Origin: Monosporascus cannonballus
Taxonomy: Eukaryota; Ascomycota; Sordariomycetes; Xylariales
Direction of reading: 5' to 3'
DNA length: 64,000 nt
Assembly (NCBI GenBank): GCA_004154925.1
Contig: QJNS01000094.1
Coordinates: forward strand, 62,001 to 126,000
Shown in pieces: positions 24,431 to 35,541 of the stretch. The first letter of the stretch is position 1; each line of letters opens with the position of its first letter. The position numbers were made by a program, and so were the translations under genes. Below the pieces are notes generated by a model that was not told the DNA's origin, made no database searches, and saw only the letters and a program-made list of their open reading frames with translations.

Positions 24431-27193
24431 ATGTCTACACCTACAACAGCGACGGCGATCCTTCCTCCCCATTATCGTCATCGCCATCATCATCACTCCC
24501 ATCAACATTCTCATCACCATCACCACCACTTTCCGCCTTATCCTCAGCTACAAAGTAACGGTGCGTCTTATCGGCCCCAGGCCGCTCTTCCTCATAACGT
24601 TACCGCCCCTGGTATCACTATTGGTGTTGCTAGCTCTTCCACTGCCATCGCTGCTGCTACCCACATCCATTCTAGCACCACCGCCTCCTCCTCCTCCACT
24701 GCCGTCTCCCCAGCAAACCCTACGCCAATCGCTAGCACCGCAGATACGGGCGCTGTTCTCCCCACTTCATCTACTCCAGGTTCAAGTTTGACGGCAGCCT
24801 CGACAGCCACTGGTCTCTCTAACCCTCGATATCATCTTCCTCATCCACATCCTTCTCATCCAAAACATTCTCCCGCCATTGTCACTACTGCACCGTCGGC
24901 GTATCTGACTTCGAACGCAGCCTACTCAGCCGCGCAATTTAATCATACTCAGAGCCAAAAGCTGCCCAACACAACAAATGGCCTAGCCGCTTCGGTGGCT
25001 CATACCAGACCGACTCACAGTCAAGAGTACGCCTCGACGGCAAGAACACATTCCACGCCGGGATCCGACGCAAATTACGCACACAGCACCAACATGGCCC
25101 CTTCGACCACAACAACGCACACATATGCCGAGGGCCAGCCGAGGAAACGGAGACGATCCAGGGAGCCCGATTGGAATAATTTCTACAAGCATGGCTTACC
25201 CAAGGAAATCATCGTCATTGACGACACTCCCGAACCTGAAGCACACGTCGTCTCCACCGCCACGGCATCGAAACCCTACACGAACGGCACTGCCACAATC
25301 AATGACAGTGCATCCACCAACGGCTCTTCTACTTCTGGCCATGCCGCGAAGAGGCGAAGAAAGGATGTCACCCAGTATGACGCCGCCTCGCTCTACGATG
25401 GAAGAACCAATGGTTCCAATCACATATCGCTTAGCGGTTCGGCATCTACTGACCGGACCGCCTCGGCAAACAACACCACCACCGCCGCCACTTCATTAGG
25501 CTCGCTCTCTTCGAATGGTCATTATGATTACGACTCACAAGTAGGTCAAAAGCGAAAAAGGACCCGACATCAGGTTGCTCAGGAAGCGAAGCGGCGGGAG
25601 GTCGATGTTTTAAGCGGTGACGCAGTCAGTTACCGACCGCCCCAAAAGCCCATCAAGAAGGCTGGGGAGGTCTCGGTTCGACAGGTAGTTGAGGTTGGTG
25701 CCCTGCTTACGCGTTACTCTACTGGTGTGGCGGCGGGATGGATGATAATCGTACTGACCCGTTCTTGTTGCAGCGATCGCATCAGAACAATGTCAAAGTC
25801 GACGACGAGGATGGCCACTACATCGTGGTTCCGGAGGCCGACCTTACTCAGCAATGTTCGTCCGCCGCTTCCCCTCACCCGTTATCGGTAATATCCTAAC
25901 ATGAGTTCTAGATCAAATGATCAAGCTGCTGGGACAGGGTACTTTCGGCAAAGTCGTCCAGGCCAAGGACCGCAAGAACCGCAAGTTGGTCGCCATCAAG
26001 ATCATCCGAGCTGTCCAGAAGTATCGTGATGCCTCGAGGATAGAACTGCGGGTCTTGCAGACCTTGAAGGCCAACGACGAAGAAAATCGGAACCGGTGTA
26101 TCCATCTCCGCGACTGCTTCGATTTCCGAGGCCACATTTGTATCGTCATGGATCTCCTCGGCTCCAGCGTCTTCGACTTTCTCAAGAGCAACAACTTCGT
26201 TCCGTTCCCTAACAGCCAGATCCAGAGCTTTGCTCGCCAGCTATTCACCAGCGTTGCCTGTATGCATACCCGCTCATCGGCCCGTTTGAACCTCCTGCTG
26301 ACTTGAATTAGTCCTTCATGATCTCAACCTCATCCATACGGATCTGAAGCCTGAGAATATTCTGCTCTGCGACAGTGCTTACCAGACTTTCACTTACAAT
26401 CGGCGGATACCGTCTTCGTCTGCTGGCCTGAGCCGTCAAGCCACCCAACGTAAGGTTCTTCTTGACACGGAGATTCGTCTCATCGATTTCGGGTCGGCTA
26501 CTTTTCAGGACGAATATCATTCCTCGGTGGTATCGACAAGGCATTATCGGGCACCGGAGATCATCCTAGGTTTGGGCTGGTCCTTCCCCTGCGACATTTG
26601 GAGTATAGGATGCATCCTTGTTGAATTCTTTACCGGCGATGCACTCTTCCAGACGCACGATAACCTCGAGCACCTTGCCATGATGGAGAATGTGTGCGAT
26701 AGTCGGATAGACACACATTTGGTGCAAGCGGTGAACAAGATGGCTACCAGAAGTGGCGGCAACCCAGCATCAAAGTACGTTGACATCTCAAACACTATGG
26801 CTTGGTCGTACCTAACGAGACTTCCAGATATTTCAAGCGACTGAGACTAGACTACCCAACTACCGAAACCACCAGGGCCTCGAGACGCTTTGTGAAGAAC
26901 ATGAAGCGATTGAGCGTAAGCCCAGCTTTGGATTATTTTAACGATGCCGACTTCTGACCAGTTCTTAGGATATCATTCCAGCCACGACTCCTTTCTTGAG
27001 GTTGTTTCTGGACCTCTTACAGAAAATCTTTGTTTACGACCCTGCTAAGCGGATTACCGCCCGGCAGGCTCTGGAACATCCTTGGTTCCGGGAGCCTGCG
27101 GTACCTGATGACGGCACTGAGGCCGCCAAAATCCGGTTGGAGCGTATGAAGGATCAGGACCACCACGGGTCTCGAGTGCCAGCATTGGCCTAA
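24431..27193 (+). CDS. lkh1: LAMMER (CLK/Lkh1/Kns1-type) dual-specificity protein kinase
   Basis: Six exons: 24431-25684, 25774-25855, 25912-26259, 26312-26774, 26828-26915, 26969-27193. Introns are 89, 56, 52, 53 and 53 nt, with CTAAC or CTGAC branch sites in introns 2-4. The product is 819 residues. The N-terminal 430 are low-complexity, His- and Ser/Thr-rich, with basic stretches such as RKRRRSR. The kinase domain starts near 446: glycine loop GQGTFGKVV (453-461), VAIK lysine 475, catalytic HTDLKPEN (570-577), DFGSA (620-624), APE at 642-644, and the family signature EHLAMME (681-687). HTDLKPEN and EHLAMM define LAMMER kinases, which phosphorylate SR-type splicing factors and, in yeasts, act in nutrient and stress signalling and flocculation. 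Nuclear location is inferred. All catalytic residues are present. Confidence 0.95.
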
Positions 27194-28214
27194 CACAACT
27201 GAACCGCCGGAGTCAGGCGACCAATCGCAGTATTGATACCATGGCGAACTGTACATTTGGAGGGGAACGGAATGGGACCTTATGATACTCTGCACATGTT
27301 TCGGTTATAGTTCCTTGAAGAAGCCGGGACGTTTGCATGCCGTTTCTAGGAACAATGGCGTAAAGGGGGACATACGATTCTGCTGAATTTTCATGGCATA
27401 AAGCATATCCTACATAGAGAAAGTGGTCTTAGGGCTCTCTCCGCGAGGGTAGGCGCTACGATTAGCGACGTTTTCTCAATATATAGCCCGGTCCTGGGCT
27501 AGGATTCCACCTTGGTGGACAACGATGTGTCGGTATTGACCACATGAGCCCGCTTGACGACGACCCCTATAGCATTCGACTTAGTTTCGTTAGACCTTGT
27601 TGGAAACCGAATTTGATGAATGGAATAGGCTCCTCTCATTGTCACTATTGTAAGTCTCCCCCTACCTGGCAAAGTCTAGATGCTACTGTTATAACTGCAG
27701 GCCTTTGAAGTCGTCTCGACCACACTCGGTGGCTGAAGTCCGGAGCCAAAAGTCCTCGTTCATGTCCAGAACAATGTCTTTGTTACAAAACAAGAGTCAA
27801 GCTCTCAGCAACAGCTTCATGGACAAAGAGCTTCCCTGTTCGGCTTGTTGACGTACTAAGTAGAAAGCCCTAGGGTCTTTGGACGAACCTTGACGCCTCA
27901 TCGTGTCCGAGGACAAGGACACTTTCTTCGTCATAGGTACTTAAGCGTCCCGCCGGCCTACCCCTGGACCCCTTTCTACTCATGGTTCATCTCGGAAAGC
28001 TCGACTGCGCGTAGAGACGATTGTGGGGTACAACAGACTCTACCAGCAAAGGAAACGAATTTACATTTGCATATATTCAAAACAATTGACTTAACAGTTC
28101 TAGCACCGCATAAACAATCTAGTATTAGCAGCCAGGATCAACACGGCTCCGTCGCCGCTCACCAGCCAGGCAGTGTCGCCCTCTTCCGCGCATCAGCCGA
28201 GATTGAGGAAAGCC
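27194..28214. other. Intergenic between the kinase and the 987-residue protein gene
   Basis: Kinase 3' UTR and the upstream region of the next gene. No open frame with recognisable content. The frame that runs into the next gene from 28173 begins with GTG, not ATG. Confidence 0.6.
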
Positions 28215-31178
28215 ATGGACATCAGGATCCACGAGCTTACGGACGACGAGGTGCGGCAGCTGACGGGCCTCCTGTCTCGGCGGCCCTCGTTCGGCATTGG
28301 CCGACCCTCGAAGCGCTGGCTCGCGCACCAGGCGAAGCTCATGTCTCGCCTGCCCGCAACTGTCATGCGTCCTAACAACACCCTCAAGCGCCTCCTCGTC
28401 AAGTACGGCGACGCCATCAGCTTCGACCGCGCGTTGTTCGAGTACCCGCCCGCCGTCCTCTGCCCCACGCACTACGAGCTACACCCTCGCCTCATGCGGC
28501 GGCTGTTCGTCATAGTGCTGGACGAGGTTACGCGGCATGCGGACCGGCTGAGGCGCTGGTCCGGCGGCCGCAAAGACCCACAGTTCGCCGCCTTCCTAGA
28601 CAGGATCGATGGCCTCGGCGCCCTTTGGATGGAGCCCCAGCTGTACATCGAGACGTTCCACACCCCGCCTGCCGACCGCCGGATGGTCAAGGTGGAGAGC
28701 TTCTGCGAGGCATGCACGCTGGCGGTGCTCGGCGCCAACGCGAAGACGCTGGGCGACATCAGGGCCGTCATAATCGACCGGGCAGAGAGGATGCGGGACG
28801 GGAAGGAGAGGTGGTGGCGTGAGGACGAGGCGAGGCGGGAGGAGAGGAGAAGACGCAAGGAGGAAGGCAGGGAGAAGAAGAGGACTGAGCGGGAAGATGA
28901 GCAGAGGATGCTTGAATATGCGAATAGGGATTCTGAGCGAGAGGTCTGGTGCTACACGGGCAAGGCCAAGGACGCGGACGCAGAGCAGTATCAGATGCGT
29001 CTCGACGAGATTGAGGCCATGAATCGACTGGGGAGGGAGAGGCGACGCAGCGCTAGCCCGCGGAAGGAGTCGAAGCGTCACTCGCACCAGTCATGCCGGG
29101 AATCTCGCCATCCCCACCACCACCACCGCAGCCGGCGCAACGAGGACGAGTCCGGATCCCGAGACGGCGAGCCCCAGAAGTTCCGGGACCCGCGGCTCCT
29201 ACGCATCGTGGAGATCTGGATCGACCACCTGGGCGCCGAGCGCGCGGCCAAGGCGCGCGCCATGAGCGACGACGCCCTGGCCATGCTGCGGCACCACCGA
29301 CCCGAGATCGCCGCCGCCCCTCGCCAGCGCCCCGTTTCCTACCGTGAGATTCGCCTCGGCAACACCGGGACCGGTGCCAAGCCCGTGCTCAAGGAGGTCG
29401 CGCGCTCCGGCCGCGACGCGAAGCACGCGCATCGCTCGCGCTACGGCCTTCCCGTCGCCAACGCCGCGCCCGACCCTATCGAGGCTGCCGAGCAGCGGCA
29501 GGCCGCCGAGTGGTACCGCAGCGCCGACGACGCGAGGAGCGTGTACAAGCCCGACAGCCTCGCGGGCGGCGTGTCGAACGTTGGATTGCCGGGCATGCCG
29601 CCCCGGTCGCCGGGAGGAGACTACGCCCGTCCCGATAACCCGGAACCCCTTGAGGATGGTAGGTTCAGCGGGAACGGCAGCCCGACGCGGTCTTTCATCC
29701 AGCGCTTCGAGCGTGAGGTGCAGGTCGATGGCGGCGCCGGCTCGGAGCGCGACCCATACGACGACTACGACGAAGAAGATGAGGAAGCGTATGCCCGGGA
29801 CGGTGGCGGCGGAGGCGAGGAGCGCAACTACGAGCAGGAGGAGCGCAGCCGCGAGAAGGTGGCGGCCTGGGCCGTCAACGCGTGGGCCGACTCGCACCAC
29901 GACCTGTCGCGCGCCGAGCTCGAGCGCGGCGCCAGGTCTGTCATCGACGGCATCCACCCGGCGTTCCGCCCGAGTCCCAACAGGGCGGACTCATTCGCAC
30001 GGAGGTCGGTCGTGCCGCTGCCGCTGTTCGTCGGTAAGGATAAGGGGAAAGGGAAAGATAGGGATACCGACAAGCACGGGGATAAGGATGACAGCAAGGA
30101 TAAAAGGCGCAGGCACTCGCGCAGGGAGGCGACGCTGGGGATTAGGACGGCCGCGGGCGCCGAAGAGAAGGGTGGCGGTATCCCGTGTCCGGAGAGCGCC
30201 GTCTGGACCGACATTACGGTGCACACCGACTGGCGCGACCACAGCCACCCCAACCTCGCGAACGCGCCACCCGTGCCGCGCGCTCCGTCGCGGTATCATA
30301 ACCGCAACGACGGCAATGACGGTGACAAGCCGCCCACGCAGCAGTCGCGTCCCGGCGCGCCCGTTCCGAGTCTCGTGGCGGGCATCGATCCCACCCAGTC
30401 GACTGTCTCGTTCCCCGCTTGCGCGGATCCTTTGAAGGATCGTCGCGTGTCGTCGCCGAGCACCCGGACACCTCCGGCACAACGACCGCCGCACTCCGCG
30501 TGTGCTAGCCAGGCACAGGGACAGACGACGCTGACATCTAAATCTGCCAAGCACCAGGTTCCGGCCCCGTCCTGGTCCCCCGCCAAGAAGCCCTCTCGCA
30601 AGTACTGCTTCCCGGACTCGGACGTCGGTTCGGCGGTTCGCGACGCCGACCACCGGTACCTCAAGAAGAACGCGGGGTTCCTGCGTGACGTGCGGCCCGA
30701 GGATAACCCGTTCCTGTCTTTTCAGTCCCCGTCGACGTCGTCGGCAGCGGCGAAGGGTGAAGACAGGCGCAAGATGCCAGATGGCACCGGCACCCCCGAT
30801 AACAGGAATCCAGAGTCGCCCCTTCCCGATACGGGCGGGAGCGACGACCCCTGGGCCGCGTACGAGAAGGCCTCGACTTCTCATCCCTCGATGACCGCGT
30901 CCAGCAGGACGAGGCGCGGCAGCAGGGCGATAAGCAAATCCACGGCGCCGACGAGTGTCGGTGTCGGTGTCGGTGGTGACGGCAGGGCACCCACGCCCAG
31001 GGTTGCCACCGCCGAGGACGAGCGCGAGTGGCGCCGCGGTTGGGGCGTGGAGGACGAGGACGAGGACGACTTCATCCGCCCCGACGACTCGGCTAGTAAC
31101 GTGTATTGGGCCCGCCGCCCAGGCGGGGACGACGATGTTACTCAACTGGGGGGATTTCGTGAGGCGTTGATCAATTGA
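28215..31178 (+). CDS. Large low-complexity protein of unknown function, single exon
   Basis: 987 residues without introns, starting at ATG 28215 in a strong context (AGCCATGG). The open frame extends a little upstream but only from a GTG. Residues 1-195 look folded: MDIRIHELTDDEVRQLTGLL, a hydrophobic run RRLFVIVLDEV (95-105) and FCEACTLAVLGA (163-174) with a CxxC pair. Residues 197-230 are a charged Arg/Glu segment that could form a single helix or coiled coil. After this it is mostly disordered, with a His-rich patch (HPHHHHRSRR), a block around RDPRLLRIVEIWIDHLGAERA, acidic runs (YDDYDEEDEEAY), a Lys/Asp repeat (KDKGKGKDRDTDKHGDK) and an acidic C-terminus. GC-rich, unlike its AT-rich surroundings. 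I recognise no family. Coding rather than noise because the long frame keeps GC-rich third positions throughout. Confidence 0.8.
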   Translation: MDIRIHELTDDEVRQLTGLLSRRPSFGIGRPSKRWLAHQAKLMSRLPATVMRPNNTLKRLLVKYGDAISFDRALFEYPPAVLCPTHYELHPRLMRRLFVIVLDEVTRHADRLRRWSGGRKDPQFAAFLDRIDGLGALWMEPQLYIETFHTPPADRRMVKVESFCEACTLAVLGANAKTLGDIRAVIIDRAERMRDGKERWWREDEARREERRRRKEEGREKKRTEREDEQRMLEYANRDSEREVWCYTGKAKDADAEQYQMRLDEIEAMNRLGRERRRSASPRKESKRHSHQSCRESRHPHHHHRSRRNEDESGSRDGEPQKFRDPRLLRIVEIWIDHLGAERAAKARAMSDDALAMLRHHRPEIAAAPRQRPVSYREIRLGNTGTGAKPVLKEVARSGRDAKHAHRSRYGLPVANAAPDPIEAAEQRQAAEWYRSADDARSVYKPDSLAGGVSNVGLPGMPPRSPGGDYARPDNPEPLEDGRFSGNGSPTRSFIQRFEREVQVDGGAGSERDPYDDYDEEDEEAYARDGGGGGEERNYEQEERSREKVAAWAVNAWADSHHDLSRAELERGARSVIDGIHPAFRPSPNRADSFARRSVVPLPLFVGKDKGKGKDRDTDKHGDKDDSKDKRRRHSRREATLGIRTAAGAEEKGGGIPCPESAVWTDITVHTDWRDHSHPNLANAPPVPRAPSRYHNRNDGNDGDKPPTQQSRPGAPVPSLVAGIDPTQSTVSFPACADPLKDRRVSSPSTRTPPAQRPPHSACASQAQGQTTLTSKSAKHQVPAPSWSPAKKPSRKYCFPDSDVGSAVRDADHRYLKKNAGFLRDVRPEDNPFLSFQSPSTSSAAAKGEDRRKMPDGTGTPDNRNPESPLPDTGGSDDPWAAYEKASTSHPSMTASSRTRRGSRAISKSTAPTSVGVGVGGDGRAPTPRVATAEDEREWRRGWGVEDEDEDDFIRPDDSASNVYWARRPGGDDDVTQLGGFREALIN

Positions 31179-31729
31179 TAGGTGGGTGGTGTTGCTGTGG
31201 TGTAAGTGTATGTGGTTTTAATGCCTTGATCGTTAATGGGGATATAACCCTTAGAGTTGCATCTTCCTATATATCAAGCTTTACTTGTGCAGTTCACGTG
31301 GAGCATTCCTGTTAGGGTCTTATAATTGCAGCGAGCAGCGAAATATGTAGTCGAAGTTGTCCGAGAGTGACTACACCTCGGGACTGTCTGTCATTCATTG
31401 GTGGCCGCAGACATTGTCATGTGACTGCCGACAAGACTGGTGGTACTCGAATGATGGCATTGGATTCAATCACGATTCCAGGAATCACGGCTCGATTCCC
31501 GTTCGAAGTGCGTCTGCGGCTCATGTGCAGGTTCCCGGCTTCCGTCTCGTCGTCGTAAGTTCAAATGCTCTCATTAAAATCATAGCAAAAATCCGCGATC
31601 TACGCTAATCCCTGAATCCCAATCGTGATGCATGAGACCTCAAGCCATATCAACCAGCCAACAAGCAGGAATCATCCCACAATCAAGACCGCCGCCCTCA
31701 GAAACCTGGACACCGGCCACCAGACGGAA
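31179..31729. other. Intergenic, 3' of the large protein gene
   Basis: Probable 3' UTR and spacer. The 63-83 codon frames here have no motif. A TTCGATTCCC string near 31491 resembles a tRNA B box, but no cloverleaf can be drawn around it. Confidence 0.5.
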
Positions 31730-32600
31730 TCTTGGGACCAGTACCGCGCGAGACGTTGCAGACGACCTCGTTGGCGAGGGCGCGCCAGCGGTCCAGCAGG
31801 TCGGTGCGCCCGATGCCCTCGCGCCGCGTGGAGATGCTGTGGCGGCCGACGACGAAGGGCCGCCCCGGCCGCCGCGGCATCGTCTGCGACAGCTCCTCGT
31901 CCGCCACCCCGATCGGCAGGCTGCCCCGCGCGTCGCGCCCCCAGATCGCCGCGAAGTTCAGGCTGTACCGCACCTACCGCATGTCGAAGAGCTGCTCGCC
32001 GCCGGGTGGGGGAGGCGTCGTCGACTTCGACTTGGTATCGGTGGCCTAGGCGTAAGCCTGCGCGTACGCGAGGCCGGTGCTGGATCGCTTGCCGTCGGAA
32101 AAGTCGATATTGGGGCTTTTGCTGTCGTTGTCTTCATCGCTGGAGATGGTGGGGAACCCAAGTCGATCGCCCGTCCCCAGTGGTACCGCGACATCTGGTT
32201 CGTCGCGGTGTTGTGCAGCGGGCTGTAGGTTGACTGCGCCGCGACGCCTCACGACGTCCACCCGATGCCGTGCGTGATGCCCGCTATGCGGTGCTCGTTT
32301 CAGCAGCCCATCGGGGTCCGCAGGAGGTCGATGCTGGACCACGGCGAGTCGGAGAGCAGCGGCCACGAGTGCCCAGGGTACGGATGTCTTCTTGTCCGGC
32401 TCGCCCTCCTCGGCCGGGAGGCCTTTGGCTCTGTCGCTCGGGTAGAGTCCCATATCCGCGGGCCGCCGAGCGTGGTCGCGGATCCGGCGGGACGGGGTGG
32501 ATCGCTCCGAAATTGTATTGCTGGATCCCTGTCGCGGGGCCGTTCACAAGCTGCGCCGAGATGGCGAAGGGGTGTGGCTGCGCTAGGCGTGCGTGGACTA
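31730..32600 (-). pseudogene. Broken gene of unknown function with transition-type stops
   Basis: The minus strand shows GC-rich protein-like sequence spread over two frames. One frame reads GHSWPLLSDSPWSSIDLLRT, then a stop (32302-32300), NEHRIAGITHGIGWTS, another stop (32251-32249), then GVAAQSTYSPLHNTATNQM. After a frame change, KSPNIDFSDGKRSST is followed by stops at 32048-32046 and 31976-31974, then YSLNFAAIWGRDARGSLPIG and GRHSISTRREGIGRTDLLDR. Each stop can be explained by one C-to-T or G-to-A change (CAG to TAG, TGG to TGA). I do not recognise the family. The pattern fits a gene decayed by RIP spreading from the repeat border, but plain decay is not excluded. Confidence 0.55.
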
Positions 32601-32747
32601 GCTGCGGTATCGCGCTGTGGTGGATGTATAGCTGGTGTGATAATTTTGTCTTCCATCCTTAGTTAATAGTCATATAAATACTCACAATCTCAGCGTCGAT
32701 TTGATGTAGATCGCATCGTCGGCGACTGCGCATTCCCACATACATCC

Positions 32748-33492
32748 CTAATGGCCCGTCATACGGTCCCCATGGTCCACGAATCTGTACCCCGGCTTGG
32801 TAGCCGCTAATCTTTCTAGCCATTCATCATAGTCCTGAACCGTCGTACGCGCCATGAACCAGGCCTCAGCCAGGTAACCCCCATTCGCCGCGAGGTTCTG
32901 TAACGGGTAACAGTCCAGAATGTCGTTGATGCGCTTGCGTCTACACAAGATCATACCGACGACGGCTGGGGAGTGTATGTCCCGTCCTTGTTGACTGGTC
33001 ATGTCGTGCAGACCTTGCAAGGTTCGTCTGTCTCTTTTGCTTCTTTCTCTACCAGACTTGTTGGAAGACTGGTCTTTATCCGCTGCCACAGAAGTTGGCG
33101 GGGTTAGACTTGTCTTCCGGTTTTGAAGTCCGCGCGAGGTCCCCGACCTCGAACTTCTCTCCCGAGGCCAGCGGTGATGAAGATGACTCGGGAGATCCTG
33201 TTGCCACTTCTGACGATGACTGATGAGCCGTAAATGGCGATCGATATTGGTTAATGAAGAAAACCATGAGGCGAAGCAACGCTGCGAGGCCGATGAAGTA
33301 GTGCTTCCAGGTTGGTCCTCGAAGACAATGTGTGTATATCCATGACTGTCTGATCCGACTCTGGTTCGTAGCCAACTTTGGCTCAACATGAATGAAGCTG
33401 AAATCGTTCCTATCGTTCTCATCACTGAACCTCACTTCGTCACTCATCATGTGCCGTGACGTTTCCTCACAATTATGTCTTGAGCCTGGCAT
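32748..33492 (-). pseudogene. Type II membrane, glycosyltransferase-like gene remnant
   Basis: From ATG 33492 one frame gives an 80-residue N-terminus, a hydrophobic segment (HYFIGLAALLRLMVFFINQY) and a Ser-rich stem, and stops at 33076. The continuing protein lies in the other frame to 32748: VVGMILCRRKRINDILDCYP, NLAANGGYLAEAWFMARTT and a tail that stops at RMTGH. The second part resembles, from memory, uncharacterised fungal Golgi-type proteins with an RRxxxxILDCYLxxNLxxNGGxLxE pattern. The switch needs an intron or a frameshift; I see no strong donor. The domain ends early, so this is probably a truncated or decayed copy. Confidence 0.5.
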
Positions 33493-35173
33493 ATTTGCTC
33501 AGTCGCGACAACCCGCGTCTATCGTTTGCGGGTACGCCCTTTTCGTATGTTATTGCAATAGGGAATCAAAGATTGCCTCGAAGTTAAATGCAAGCGGCCT
33601 AGGAGGCGGTAAGTCAGGTTGCACAAGAAAAGTGATGTCCCGCCGCTGGCTTCCTGCGGTAACAGAAGTTAGATTTGCCGTGCTACTTCACAGCGACTTC
33701 CCCCGCGGGAGGTTGCTGACCACCTAAGCTCACACATACACAGAGCAATTACCGCACATTTTGGATATGTAGCGCGACGTAAGGTGAAAAAGCATTCCAG
33801 AACAAAACCAAAACCAAACAAAATAGTATGCGAGGCCATTCGGGGAACACGTCCCCACTACTGACATCACCAGGTAAGGCTGCCTTACGGGTCTAAATAA
33901 GGATGGACTTATGAAACAAGGATATATCGGTTTGATTTCTCAGGCATTGGTTCCGTGTTCCTTGAAGCATACCGTAAAGGCATGGGCTCCTATATCAATC
34001 TGTTACCAACATCGGATTATTAGAGCGGTTAAAACCACCTATTTGTTGTTCCCTGACATCACTTTCACTATCTTAAAAGCAAGGTCACGTAAGGTTTTGA
34101 TGCTAGGTATTCTGATGAACAATGTCCAATAGCTATTGATACCAATAGTTTAAAAACGGTATTGTATAAACGGTGATATGTATAGAAGAACTAAGTTTTG
34201 AGGTTATATTGGTACGGCCAATTAAAACCATAGTAAGCTGCGGAAGCCTTTAACCAGGTCTCTATCGGCAACAATTATCCAACCCCATCTCCATGTAAAT
34301 CCTACGCTTTAACTATTGGCCCAGAGGGAGCTTTAAGACTTAGCTTGGCGACTTGATGTTGTGGCTGTATGGTTCAGGAAAAGGAGATGGAGGGGCTGAT
34401 AAGGGGCTAGGCTAATTGCGTCGTACTGCTTGGGAGGGGGTTGGCAACGGCAAGATCATCAAGTGCTGTTATGATATTCTATATATATAGCGTCACAGTT
34501 AGGCTGATCGGGAGATAAGGTTGCATAGAGTGTGAGAAGTGATAATGGTCTGACTAGAATTGAGCTCTGAGGAGCGGTGGCTTGGAAGCTCTCTATACTG
34601 TGGGCTCGCCGGAACAAGGGTTTTCCAGGGTGCTGGGAGCTTGATGACTGACAGATACCACTATTCTACGACATATAGATAAGGGTTGATAGATGTGAGA
34701 TGGAAGAATTTCTACAGTCATATGCACTCTGATATAATGTAGATCGCCATAGCGGAAAGAATGGTCGGTGTGAGCCGGGGTAGCTGACAAAGGCTTTGGA
34801 GCATATGTAAACAAAGATAACGGGCTATGATATGAGGTGGAAGAACCTGATAAGGTCAAAATAACCAACGGAAAATGTATTATAAACAGAGCAAAGACGG
34901 CAATATAGTAGAGCTAGCAAGCCTCACTCAACTAAGCTGAAGATTCAAATGGTATTATGGCTCGAAATTTAAGGGATTCGAAAATCGGCACGGGTGCCCA
35001 CTTTTGCAATCTTTTCGCTCCCCGGCTCAATTTCGGCTTGGCTGTTTATCAGCCTCCTTCAGCCCTTATTAGCCTAGCATTAACTTTGTTTACCCCTTTA
35101 GTTAAATAATTTATTAACGAATTTCGTTTTTATTTTTAGGCCTTTAATCTTTAGATTATTTTTACCGCTTTAT
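33493..35173. other. Intergenic border region, composition falling to AT-rich at about 35.09 kb
   Basis: No gene supported; open frames of 73-111 codons have no motif. Normal composition holds to about 35080, then the sequence turns abruptly AT-rich about 85 bases before the Gypsy LTR starts at 35174. The border therefore nearly coincides with the edge of a repeat, as expected for RIP. Confidence 0.55.
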
Positions 35174-35541
35174 TATGACGGCTAAGGGTTTAACCAACTA
35201 TTAAACCTAAGTCGTTCGAGTTTATATTAGTAGGAATATCGTAGGATTTTAAGCAATACATATAATAATTAATTACCTTTCGTAACACCAAAGGTATTTT
35301 AACTAAGGAAATTTTATTATAAGCTGTTGTTAGTTAAATTATGGAAATAATAAAAAAATATTTTATATAAGTTAAATAATTTTTTATTAAAATTTAAAAT
35401 TATTATAAATTTGATTTTATTAAAAATAATTAGTTTCGTATAGATTTACTTAAATTTTAACGTTAAAAAAAATCCAAATGGCGTAATTTATTTATATAAG
35501 TCCGCCTGTTTTTACGGCCAGTTTGAGCTTGAGTTATAATA
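35174..35541 (-). repeat. 3' LTR of Gypsy G2
   Basis: Starts (minus strand) TATTATAACTCAAGC at 35541 and ends AGCCGTCATA at 35174. The R-U5 part (35174-35350) matches G1; the U3 part (35370-35541) matches 41545-41659 and 60005-60110. Confidence 0.8.

Noticed and set aside
28173..28214. 14-codon N-terminal extension of the 987-residue protein
   Set aside because: It begins with GTG; the ATG at 28215 has a strong context.
29199..31145. Long antisense and alternate-frame ORFs (up to 384 codons) across the 987-residue gene
   Set aside because: They are shadows caused by GC-rich codons of the real gene; compositions are Arg/Pro/Ala-biased without motifs.
31480..31510. B-box-like GGCTCGATTCC
   Set aside because: No acceptor, D or anticodon stem can be formed around it.
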